Positions 45,201 to 56,600 of a stretch of 64,000 bases of DNA are shown one piece after another. The DNA lies in contig NW_020825336.1 of NCBI RefSeq assembly GCF_003286085.1, forward strand, positions 372,001 through 436,000, given 5' to 3'. Under the pieces are notes generated by a model. That model ran no database searches. It was not told where the DNA came from and was given only the letters and a program-made list of their open reading frames with translations. The position numbers and the translations under genes were made by a program. Origin of the DNA: Drosophila persimilis (lineage: Eukaryota > Arthropoda > Insecta > Diptera > Drosophilidae). Every line of letters begins with the position of its first letter. The first letter of the stretch is position 1.

Positions 45201-48200
45201 ACCGGGGGAACGAACAAATATTTGGTAGCGCCTTCGGGGTTCTGTTTTCTTTTTTCATTCATCGCGATATTTCCTCCAATCGAGATCTATAAATAGTCGG
45301 AAAAACAGCAACAGTGGGGGATGGATATTTGCGAGGGCCAGGGGAAGCATCAATCGCCAAAATGGAAACCATTTCAAATAAACAGATTCATAAAATTTTT
45401 ATGAGTAATTGGATTTGGAAATAGTTGTGTTGTTGTTGTTTTTGTATTATTATGGATGATGATGATGATGATGATGATGGAGATAGCCAGGGGATGATGT
45501 AAATAGTTTGCTTTGCAACGCGCATTTCTGAAATATTTTTCGGCTTTATTTAACATTAAATTGGTTTGTTTGTTTATAATTACACATAAGTACTTAAAAT
45601 GTAGACTCTCCAAAGCGTTAAACGAAAGGAAACATCGAAATCGACTAGAACTCCAGTTGGTGGCTCCATCAACTGATCCTGGAATAATTTACACTCAAAT
45701 TTTGGCCTTCTACTACTCGTGGCTGCGACTATCTTTAGGTTAACTAACGCTAATCTATTTACAGGAAGATTACACATACGACTAGCTAGAGACGAAAGAC
45801 TATAACATAATTGAATGTCGAGTTGAGATCCTTAAAAAATCCTTCCTTGAATGAAAACAATTTTTTAATTCTACTCAAAGGCAAGACGAGACGATGGGGG
45901 GCGGACACTGGGTCACTGGGACACAGGGACACTGGGAAACAGGGACACAGGGACACTCACAGTGGGACACTCACTCTACACCATATTCCATATGCTGTAG
46001 CTGGCCGCCCGTCGCTCCTCCTCGGCCACCTGCTCGTAGTCAATCTCCAGGTACTCCTTGTTGCCGAACCGCACCTTGCGGCCCGTGTACTTCTTGATGT
46101 AGCTGACGTGGGCGGCCACCTCCTTGCCCTCGATCTCCAGCTTGTACGAGATGCCCGTAATCCTGTCGAGGACTCGTCCGCGCTTCCAGCGCACTTGCGT
46201 CTTGCGAAAGCGCTCCGCGTAGAGCACCAGATCCCCGATCTTGTATTCGCGCACGTGCAGGCAGGACTTTAGCGGCTTGACCGGCACTGGCTCCTGCTCT
46301 TGCTCCGGCTGCTGCTTGTCGTCCTCGTCGTCGGTCACATAGGCAATGGCCTTCTCGATGGTCTCGATCTCGGGCTCTTTCGGCTCCTCCGGCTCCGGCT
46401 GGATGAAGAATGTGTCGCTGATGGAGAGGCGTCGCTTCTGCCGCTTGATGATCACTTTCTTTTTGATCTTGCGCGGCTTCTTTGGCGGGGGAGTGGGCGG
46501 CTCTGCCTCAAGCTCTGGCTCCGGCTCCGGCTCTGGCTCGGGCTCGATTTGGTTGATCTCCCCGCTTGGAGCTTCTCCTTCGGCCTTCACATTTTCCTGT
46601 TCCGGCAGGGCGACAGGCGCCGGCTCGAGTTGGCCCTGCTTGACCTGCTTCTTGGGCGGCGTTAGCTTGTTGATTCTCGAGGAGAGCTCGCTGATCTTGT
46701 TCTTGTCCCGGAGTATGTTGCTCAGCTTTCTGGTGTCCTGGGGCTCCTCTTTGTCCTTCTCCCGCGCTTTGTCTATGGAATTCTTGCGCACCAGCTTCTT
46801 GAGGTGCGGCGCAGACTTCTTCTTGATGACGGACAGGTGATCCGACTTGTCCTTATCCCCATCGTGCGGCTGCTCGACGGTCTCGATCTTCACGGGCTGC
46901 ACCGGGCCCGCAAGTACTTTCAGCTCCGGCATGGTGGCAAGACTGTTGCCAGTATGCGCCTGTGCGTTGTCTTTTGTAGCTTCCCCGGATTGGCTCTGCT
47001 GTGGCTGCAGCTGCGGCTCTGGTTGTTGCTGTAACGATGACTCTTCGTGCGGCACTTCGCTCAATGTCGCTGCTATTTGTGGCGCTGACTGGTCGACGAC
47101 GGAGGCGGCACTGGCGGCACTGGCGGCGCCTTCAATGTCAGCAGCGATGGCCACCTGTTGGGGCGTTGCTTCCACCTGCGTCTCGAAAGGAATGGCAATC
47201 TCCGGTACAACTGCCGACTGATTAATGGGTTCTTTGGACTCGCTTAATGAGCTGATAATTGCAGGCACTGTCGCTGCTGGGTCTGGGCTGGTCGTGGGTG
47301 GGGATGTGGCTGCGGATGCACTTGATGCCGGCACCACCAGCACCGTCTCGCCTACCAACTCCGCTAGTTTCAGGCTTGCGCGTCTGCCTCGTCCGCTGGC
47401 TGGCGCTTGATTGGCAATCGCAGGGGCAGCAGCCTCATCGATCTGCAATCGTTTTGGCTGGGCCTTTGCAGCTTCTGCTTCTGTTGCAGTGGCACTTGTC
47501 GCTGGTCTCGTCGCCGCTTCATCTCCTTGGCGGCTTTTGGCAGCCGACTTCGTTTCGCTTTTAGCTGCCACCGCATTGACCTCTGCCGTCGCCAATTGTT
47601 CACTTTTTGCTATAGCCAGGGGCTCTGGCTTGACCGCTGTCTCCTCGGCTATAGAGTCGGCCGTGCCCGTTGCCGTTGCCGTTGCCGTAGCCGTCTCCGC
47701 CTCCTTCTGATTGCCGGAAGTTAATGGCGCTGCTGCTGCTGCTGCAATGCTGCTCATTAATTTCTGCTTCTTCTTGCGCTTGACAATCGCCTCCGAGTCG
47801 GAGGGTCGCCTTTGTGCGATGAGTGCATCGATCTGCTCGACTGCCGGCTCGATCTTGATCTTGGATGGCTCCACCGCTGCAATTGAGGCGCGTCGGGGAT
47901 TCACCTTTGCCTTTACCACGACTTTCTTTTTGACGGTCTTGACGGTCTTGACGCTCGCTGGCGCATCCAACTTGGCCGCTGGCTGCGTGGCTGACTCATT
48001 TGGCAGTGCGATTGCGGTTGGCGTTGGCTCTTCTGTTGGTTTGTGTGCGGGTTCCGCTGGTGTCAGAGTCTCCTCTGGGGTGGCGGACGCTCTGGGAGAT
48101 TGCTTAGGTTCTTTCACGGACTTTGCCCTCAGTTCACTTTGCACTTTGGCCAGGAAGTCCATTTTGGCCTGGGCTTTGCTCTTCTCGGGCACTTTCGCCT

Positions 48201-49077
48201 TGGATGGCTCTCCATTGACAGGCGGTGGCTCCGAAGAGGCAGCTGAAGCTTTCAGGCCTTCATCTTGGGATTTGGTTGCGGGTTCCTCAGTTTTTGTTGG
48301 CTTGATCTCCGTTGAATTTTCTTGCCTTTCGGCGGTTTTTGGCTCATCCTTTTGCTCCTTGAGATCTGTGGCAGGTTTCGGTACATGATTCTCCCTGACG
48401 TCTTCTTTAGTGGCTTCCTTTTCCTGCTCCTGCTCCTCCTTCTCCTCCTCTGCCTCGTCAAAGTAGCTGCGACGTCGCACCTTGCTCACAAAACGGAATG
48501 TCACCGGAGGAGTACCTGCTGCTGTTCCTGCTGCTCCACTTTCGCTCTCAGCTGCTGGTTTGGGTGACGGTGACGCTGGTGGCCCCAGCCACTTCTCGCC
48601 GGCGGCCTCCGCCTCGCTCTCGGTGCTGTACTGCTTGAGAACGCCCTTGACCTCACTGAGCGCTCCCGATATGCGGGCCTTGAGCTTGTTCAGCCGCTCG
48701 ATGACATCCTCGGGCTTCTCCTCCACCGAGTCCTGCGAGCGCATGCGCCGCTGTCGACGCAGACGCGTCCGCTCTGGCAGCACTGAGTCGGGGTCTATGG
48801 AGATGTCGTCGCGGCTGGCGGAGCTGCGCTTCAGCTGTTCACCCAGCAGGAGGGGTGTGATGGGGGCAGGCACTGCATCCACATTGCGTATACGACTGGT
48901 CGGCTGGTGGAAGCGACTTGTGGGCGGGGCTGCCAGTGTCGGGACTCCTGGTATTGGAGTGCTGCTCAGGGGGGTGCTGCTCAGGACGGTGGTGGGGAGA
49001 CGTCTGCTTGGCAGTGTTGCAGTGGATGCAGTCTTCAGTTCGTACTTCATCTCGCTGCTGGCATTGACAGGGCTACC

Positions 49078-49117
<40 letters not shown>

Positions 49118-52100
49118 TTGTCATCCACCTCAGTGGGCTGATCGACTTGGTCGAGATAAACGTCGGCAACGACGATTGTTTCACTGTCCCGATCCTCGCT
49201 CACTTTGCTCACAGTCATGTCCGCACTCTGCTCCACTCCCACTCCCGCTTCTGGCTCTGCCTCTGTCTCTATCTCTGCCTCTGCCTCTGCCTGTGGCTCA
49301 GCTGCGCTCCAAAGGTTGCCCGTTGTGGTGGGTTCGCACAGGAACTCGATTGCGTCGGTCAGCAGATCAATCAGCTCAAAGTCGAGCTGCGGTGGCGCTG
49401 CGGTGCGGCTGGCGACGGCACCCTCTGCGAGGAAAGCGCGAACGGAACGCTTCAGTAGTTCTATATTTGGACGCGTTACTGTCTCTGGCCCGGCACTGGG
49501 ACTGCGACTGCGACTGCCCAATGATCCGTGCTCCGATTGAACGTGACTGCTGGCGCCGTCGATTAGACGAATATGAGTCGGAATTCGGATCTGATTCGGA
49601 TCGTCCACTTGCTTTGGCGACGTTTCGCGCGCGTCTGAGAGATCGACGGGCAGCTGCCGCCGCAGCCGCTGCTGCTGCTGCTGCCGCTGGTGGTTGCTGT
49701 GGCTGCTGGCGCTGGTGGAGGCAGCCGTCGCCTCATGCCCATTCGCATCTATTGTTTGCTCCCCGGCTAAACATATTGACTGCTGCTGCTGCCTCTGCCT
49801 CTGCCTCTGCTGTGGTGGCTGCTGCTCTTCATGTGCTAAATTGTTGCTCCCCTCTTTAGTCATATTTAGCTCATTATGATCTTCGGCCCGCCCATGCTCC
49901 ATCTCCGCCTCCGCCTCCCCAAAGACCTTCTCTAATTTGCTTTGCTCGCATATTTCGTGTTTATTTTTGGGCACATCCACATCCATGGCGTAGTCGCCGT
50001 CGCCGTCGCCGTCGTTCTCGCTGTCGTTGTGGTCGTGGTCGTGTCGCTGGCCGAAGGCGTCATTAAAATTTTCCGCCTGTTGATGCTCGATTTCCTTCTG
50101 CTCGCCAACACCTTCGGCATCGGCATCGGCATCGGGCACGTTCAAGTTTAATGCTGCTGCTGCTGCTGCTGTCTCCCCCGGCCGACGCCCATGAGGTTCG
50201 AGTTCATTATCAAACACCTTATGTACATCATCATCATCATTTGTGGCGGTGGCAGCACCTTCTCCGCCTGTCCATTGCGGATCCGTGTCTATTTTGGGGA
50301 TTGTGTCGCGGCTCATCTGCGTCATTGTTGTTGTTGGTGGTGGTGTGGGCACCACATCCGTTGGCCACGACAGCATCTTTATCCCACCGCTTGGATCTCC
50401 ATGCCCCCCGCCGTTGCCGTTGCCGTCGCCCTGGCCATTGACCATCGTTCGATGATGATTGGGAAAGCTAACAAATCGTTTTTTAATTATGGGAAATTCT
50501 TGGGGCGCCTTCGCCGCGGGTGGCACCCGCACCTGCCCCCGTCGAGTCATCGCTGTGGTTGTGGTCATGGCTGCTTGCCGAATTGCAGAACTGGCATTCC
50601 TCTTCGGTATTTGGCCCAGTTCGGGAAAGGTGAGAGTGATCGAGGCGTCAGGCACCTGAGATCCGATGGGAAATCTCTTGAATTCCTCCGAAACGGGAAG
50701 GCTGGGAGGAGCCGTTCCCCGAGAGAGACGCAAGGGAAAGCGCCGCCGTTTCACCTGGTAAACATTTCTTTGCATGGGAAACTTTTGAGCGTCTGCTGGG
50801 TGCACATATTGTTTGTATATTCCTCTTGGTGGCGTGTTCTTTTTTGCATTTTGGTGGCACTGACACTGACGGCGCTGCTCTGACTGATTCGGTGGGAATC
50901 GCGAACGCGTGACCCATCGGCACAGCGGAAACTGCAGGCCAGCGCTTGGCACTTCCGGCGGCGGCCCCATTGGCGGCATGGATGACTCAGTCTTTTGATT
51001 TATGATGCCATCAACGAGCCTCGGAGAATTATTAGTAGCAGCTGCCACTGCCATGGCGGATGGCGGTTTCTCGGCCCCAAGGCTGCTGATCGATGACATT
51101 GCTGGCTGGGATGCGATGCCCTGTCCTGTTGACCTATTTTCCACGTGGCGCGGTCTCGTGCAACGCGGTCAACTCAAATCGATGCACGGCACTGCACTCA
51201 ACACGTTGCAAGCGAAACTGTCGCAATGCAATCTTTCAACAGCACATAGAGCAGCCGAATCCGAATCCGATTCAGATTCCTATTTGGCAATCGCCAAATC
51301 AATGATCAGATCAGACAACAAACTGCGCGTATTCAATGCAGGCAAATTATGTGGCATATGCCTCTTAATCGAAGCATAGATGCTGTACAATATACATCCA
51401 AAAGATTTTGTATTGAGAAGGGAATTCCTGCCGGAAGGCAGGAAACACAGAATTCCAATTCTCGATGCTGATCATAATTCAAAATATCCCCCCCACGGTA
51501 CACTGCAGGGTATGGGACAATGTTTATAAATCGTGTAAGAACAACATAACAATGGTCAAGAGAGGTGGCGCGCGTGTCTCTTCATTATATACTTGCCCAC
51601 GGTATTCGGCTATATACATACATATATATGTATGTACCATATGCCAGGCGATTATATAGACTAAATAAATGTGTCGGCTTGCCAAATGGCTTGCTTTTTT
51701 GCAGGCCACAAAAAAGACCAGCACGAACCGAACGGGCTAGACGCTGAAGAGGACGAATAAAAATCAGCTCGCGTCGCCCAGCGCCAATGCTATTGTTTAA
51801 ATAGACCTACCTCCCTATAGACTACATAGCAGGCACGCTGGGTAGGAGGAATATTCGGGTGTCGCGTCCGCTCTGCGACATTATCTTGCCAAATTGTGTG
51901 CCGGTTGCTGTGGGGCGAGCGAAACACAGCTTAGAGGGAGACGGCAGAGGCCGAGCGAAGCATAAATTAGAAAGAGAGAGTAGAGATCGAGAGAGACAGT
52001 AGAGAGCACACAACTTGAGACATAATGGGCGCCATGTAATGAACTCTTTAAACGCCCATCCACAGCCGCTGCATATCCTATATTGGACGCAAGCCCAACT

Positions 52101-52411
52101 CCGCTCCGGCCACGGGCAACAAAGTGCAGTTCAAAACAGAGTACAAGGCATTCATGACCGCCGTCTTTGGCGAGATGACCGAAGCGAACAAGCAGCGCAT
52201 CGAGCGCATGGTCAAGGATCAGCAGGCGAAGGCTAAGGCTGCCACCAAAGCGGGAAAAGCCGAGTTGGATGCTGCCACAAAGAGATCGGAGCACTCCTTA
52301 AAACACGGAAAAGTGCCGAAACCGGGTAAGGGTGCACCATCGAAGGATGCTCCGCCGAAGGGTGCAGCCGGCAAGCCAGACGGAAAGCCCAAGGACCCAA
52401 AGAAGAAGTGA
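39251..52411 (+). CDS. 2-oxoglutarate dehydrogenase E1 paralogue
   Basis: OGDH E1 decarboxylates 2-oxoglutarate with thiamine diphosphate in the mitochondrial matrix. Nine coding exons: 39251-39517, 39580-39958, 40020-40092, 40164-40474, 40545-41359, 41423-41577, 41650-42544, 42617-42771, 52066-52411. All phases agree and give 1131 aa. The N-terminus is Arg-rich (presequence-like). The N-domain is at [12 protein letters not shown]. Catalytic landmarks are intact: [13 protein letters not shown] (about 344), [10 protein letters not shown] (about 445), [11 protein letters not shown] (about 478), [49 protein letters not shown]. The last exon lies across a 9294 bp intron. I accept it because C completes the split codon and the join reads [19 protein letters not shown], the conserved OGDH C-terminus. 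A Lys/Ala-rich tail of about 85 residues beyond the family end is unusual. It is probably the second fly OGDH-like gene (CG33791 from memory), not the main Ogdh. Confidence 0.82.
43016..43055. repeat. GATCC(A)/CGATC short tandem array
   Basis: AGATCCAC units pass into self-complementary GGATCCGATC-type units. Confidence 0.75.
43315..43387 (+). CDS. Candidate small upstream exon (weak)
   Basis: An acceptor-like TTCTACATAG lies before an ATG that opens 27 codons of basic, presequence-like sequence ([14 protein letters not shown]), ending exactly at a good donor (TTG|GTAAGA). Upstream at 43086-43096 there is a partial motif-1 match and a plausible 5'-UTR donor near 43226. If spliced to TTCTTAG near 43427 the frame would run 20-25 more codons to a stop. 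There is no family match. It could be a tiny unannotated gene or chance. Confidence 0.2.
45455..45480. repeat. GAT trinucleotide repeat
   Basis: Nine GAT units. Confidence 0.9.
45545..45550 (-). terminator. Poly(A) signal of nested low-complexity gene
   Basis: AATAAA on the minus strand about 425 bp past the stop at 45976. Confidence 0.45.
45976..51099 (-). CDS. Large disordered protein with integrase-C-like end
   Basis: A single open frame of 1707 aa on the minus strand, entirely inside intron 8 of the OGDH-like gene. The first ATG is at 51099; the frame stays open to 51168 without another ATG, and a TGA lies at 51171-51169. Most of the protein is low complexity: basic/Phe-Pro motifs near 100-230 ([30 protein letters not shown]), Gln runs, Glu/Ala/Lys repeats, and Pro-Glu repeats near the end. 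The last 95 residues form a compact domain: [44 protein letters not shown]. The order GDLV...W..G.V..R.G..Y....G....HV..I resembles the SH3-like C-terminal domain of Ty3/gypsy-type integrases and some chromatin readers. Repeated KKVV(V/I)K basic blocks suggest nucleic-acid or nuclear targeting. I do not recognise the gene, and the function is unknown. A 5.1 kb frame without stops is strong evidence that it is real. Confidence 0.75.
51100..52065. other. 5' region of nested gene; rest of OGDH-like intron
   Basis: About 970 bp holding the presumptive promoter/5' UTR of the minus-strand nested gene and the acceptor of the last OGDH exon (CCATCCACAG, ending 52065). GAGAGAGTAGAGATCGAGAGA repeats are near 51972-51996. 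No coding exon is supported. Confidence 0.4.
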
Positions 52412-52516
52412 ATCTCTGCTGTTGGGGCTTGCACAAACTTTTTGGTATAATACAAATTTAAAACCATTTTTTTTTTTCTAAGTATTATCAAAATACTGAA
52501 AGAATATATATACAAA

Positions 52517-52522
52517 TTTATT
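52517..52522 (-). terminator. Poly(A) signal of Hikeshi gene
   Basis: AATAAA on the minus strand, 60 bp after the stop codon. Only 105 bp separates this from the stop of the convergent OGDH-like gene. Confidence 0.6.
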
Positions 52523-52581
52523 TGCAATTTCTATAAAATAAGAGGGTGGAGGGCACTTAGCGGTACTTGGGTGTGCTGTTA

Positions 52582-53607
<1,026 letters not shown>

Positions 53608-56600
53608 ATGGCTGGACTTCTGCACCTGACGAAACTGTGCAGCAAAAACCTCCCCTCCCCCAGTTGCCGCGCGACATGCTACGGACTTGTTAAAGGAGCC
53701 CGCCACGTGCCAGCGAGAGTGGTAAGTGTTCCGGGGCTCATCTGCGCCCGTGGCCGTGTCTCAAGGCCACTCGGCTAGATAAAGTCTCCCGACTAGATTA
53801 CGATTTCGTAATTATGCGTGAATCGCAGTACTATTGTAGCGGAATATTCCATCAATTAGAATAGCAACAGGCAAAATGAAAGCAAAGAAAGAGGTCAGGC
53901 AACAGTATGCGTGTGTGTTGTTTTGGCCCTTTTAGAGATCGAGAGTGTAATTTCAATGAATTAATGTACTACGCACTTGCTTCTTTCGTTGCAGTAAGCA
54001 CATACGCATAGAATACACACATAGTAGCACGGCCAAAACAGCACACACGCAGCCACAGACTGAAAGGAATAGCCATGGGTCGCACACAACGCCTTCGTCG
54101 ACGCCAGGCCAGCGAATCGCCAACTGTTGACGCGCACAAACAGAACAGCCTGCAGGCTCTCTACGTCCAGCTGCATGCCCAGGGCTGGCAGAACTCTACG
54201 CAGCTATCAGCGCACTCCTATGTACAGACTGGGCGCGGACTGTGCTCAAAGCGTCGGTCGTTCGTGGCTGGGGATGAGCTGATCCGCCTGCCCGTTGAGT
54301 GTCTCATAAGCATAGCTACCCTGGAGGCAGACCAGGCGTTCAAAGGCCTCTTCAATAAGGATCTATTCGACAAGGACGCACGCATTTCGTTTCAGGCCCT
54401 GATCGCCTGCTACTTGATGCACCAGAAGCACTTGCACGATTGTTCACAAAGCTCTCATATTGGTGTTTACCTGGATACTCTGCCTAGAAGCTACACCACG
54501 CCTTATTTCTGCACCATACCCGAGCTGCAGTGTCTACCGGAGTCAGTGCTCGAGCGCACCGTGGCCCAGAACCGACAGATACGCGACTACTACGAAATTC
54601 TCAAGACCCTGGTGGGATCGCAGTATTGTGAGGGCTGCGGCCAGAGGTACTGCCAAGAAATATGGACTCTGTCGGAGTATCGAGTGGCCTACTTCGCCGT
54701 AAACACTCGTAGCGTCTACCTCAATGCCCGTCTGCTGAAACTGCAGTCAAGCAAGAGCCACTTCCAGCCTCTCCTGAGCGGGAATACAAAACTAGCACTG
54801 GCTCCGTTCCTGGACCTGTTCAACCATTCGGACGCTGTTCAAACAACTGCCGAGATCCAGGGACAGGACTATGTTGTGACACTGAATGGCCTGCCCATAC
54901 CTGAGGTCAAGCCTTACGACCAGTTGTACATCAGCTATGGAGCGCTTACCAATTTCAAGCTGCTGACAGAGTACGGCTTTTGGCTGAAGGGGAATGCCCA
55001 TGACTACTTTGAAGTGTCATTGCTGGACATTGAGCACATGATCAAGCTCAATAAAACGCTGGCCACGCAGACCTACCATCGCAACATCTTTAAGTTTATC
55101 AGGGAGCACAATTTGTGCGATCAGATGTTTGTTCACCTCGACGACGGATGCTCGCACAACCTCCGAGTGGTCCTTCATCTGATCTTCAAGCAGCAGGCCT
55201 ACTTTCCCAATTTGCTCAATCAGATCGCTTTTGGCGATGTCGATCAGTTTGACAATGTGCAGCCAGAGCTGGCATATTTGGTGGTCCACAAGATCAGAGA
55301 GTATCAGATATTTGCGGGGGAGTTGGACAAGCTTCCGCAGCTAACAGAGAGCGGTGCAGTAGCCCGGTCCTATCTGATGGAGTGCGTCCGATATCTGAAC
55401 GACTTTGAGGCGGCGCATTGCGCATCTGTATCTGATTTCCACAACGAAGAGTAGCCTATCTTAAGAATCGAATAAAGTACAAAGCTGTTTAATTGTAATT
55501 TTCTAACCGACTGTGTCTAATATTGCGTCCTTTTTCAGCTGTACTCGTCGCTGGCCAGTGCTGACGATAATGCCAAGCGGAAAAAGATCACACCCTTTAC
55601 CCCCACGCCCGGTAGCAAGCTCCTGGGGGGCGTGTTTGGCAAGAAGGCCAAAGGTAGGTTCAACCGCGGATCTTCACCCACGTCTTTGCAGTAGATAACA
55701 CTTGTAATACTGATAGTTGTGTATTATTTCGTTAGCTTTTTATCCTCTTCCTTTGACTAACCAAATTCCGTCTTGTTTTGTGAGTTCCTTTGTAACCAAG
55801 AGTCGGCCCAATGCTCGTTTCGTTTGTTTGTTCGCTTGTTGTGTTGAGCACCTGTTTGGATTTTGCTGCATTCAAGTAAATTCAACGCAGGTGCAGCCCA
55901 AGAAGGAGCTCCGACAACGCTGCAACGGCAACGGCAACGACAACGACAACGACAACGGCAACCGCAACCAGTTCAACTACAACAATCTCGACAATGTCAC
56001 GTTCATATAGGGGGCAGCAGCGATGGCGGCTCTGGCCTGGGCAAGCTGGACGCACCGGAGGTTACCTCCAAGGATATGATGCGAGCGATGATGGCCTACA
56101 TTTGGCCCAAGGAAGATCCCCTGGTGCGCAAACGGTGAGCTGTAAGGGAACTTGTATCGAGAATATAAATATTTATGTGTCTTCTATAAATACAGCGTGG
56201 GCATATCCCTGGGCCTGCTGGCTGGATCCAAGCTGCTGACTGTGTGCGTACCTTTTATGTTTAAAGGCGCTGTGGACACCATGACCACTTTAAACATGGA
56301 CACTGCGCCAGATGCGGTGCTATCCACAGCCACTGCCTTGCTCTTGGGATGTAAGAAATCGAATCACTTAATTCCTTAAGATTGGTATTACTAATGGTGT
56401 ATTTTGTAGATGGCATTGCCAGAGCCAGTGCCGCCGGCTTTAATGAGCTTCGCAATGCAGTGTTCGCGAAGGTGGCCCACCATTCCATTCGGAAGATAGC
56501 CAGCAACGTGTTCCTTCACCTGCACAACCTGGATCTGGCCTTCCATCTGAACAAGCAGACGGGTGCCCTGTCAAAGACCATCGATCGGGGCTCGCGCGGC

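Larger units (their letters stand above)
42772..45544. other. OGDH-like intron 8, part upstream of nested gene
   Basis: Apart from the candidate small exons at 42869-42926 and 43315-43387 (see findings) I see no gene. Simple repeats include GATCCGATC units (43016-43052), GTCC units (43806-43842) and GAT units (45455-45480). A poly(A) signal for the nested minus-strand gene is at 45545-45550. Confidence 0.4.

Noticed and set aside
51100-51168. Upstream extension of the nested large protein beginning with GTG at 51144
   Set aside because: No ATG in the extension; ATG 51099 is the first conventional start.
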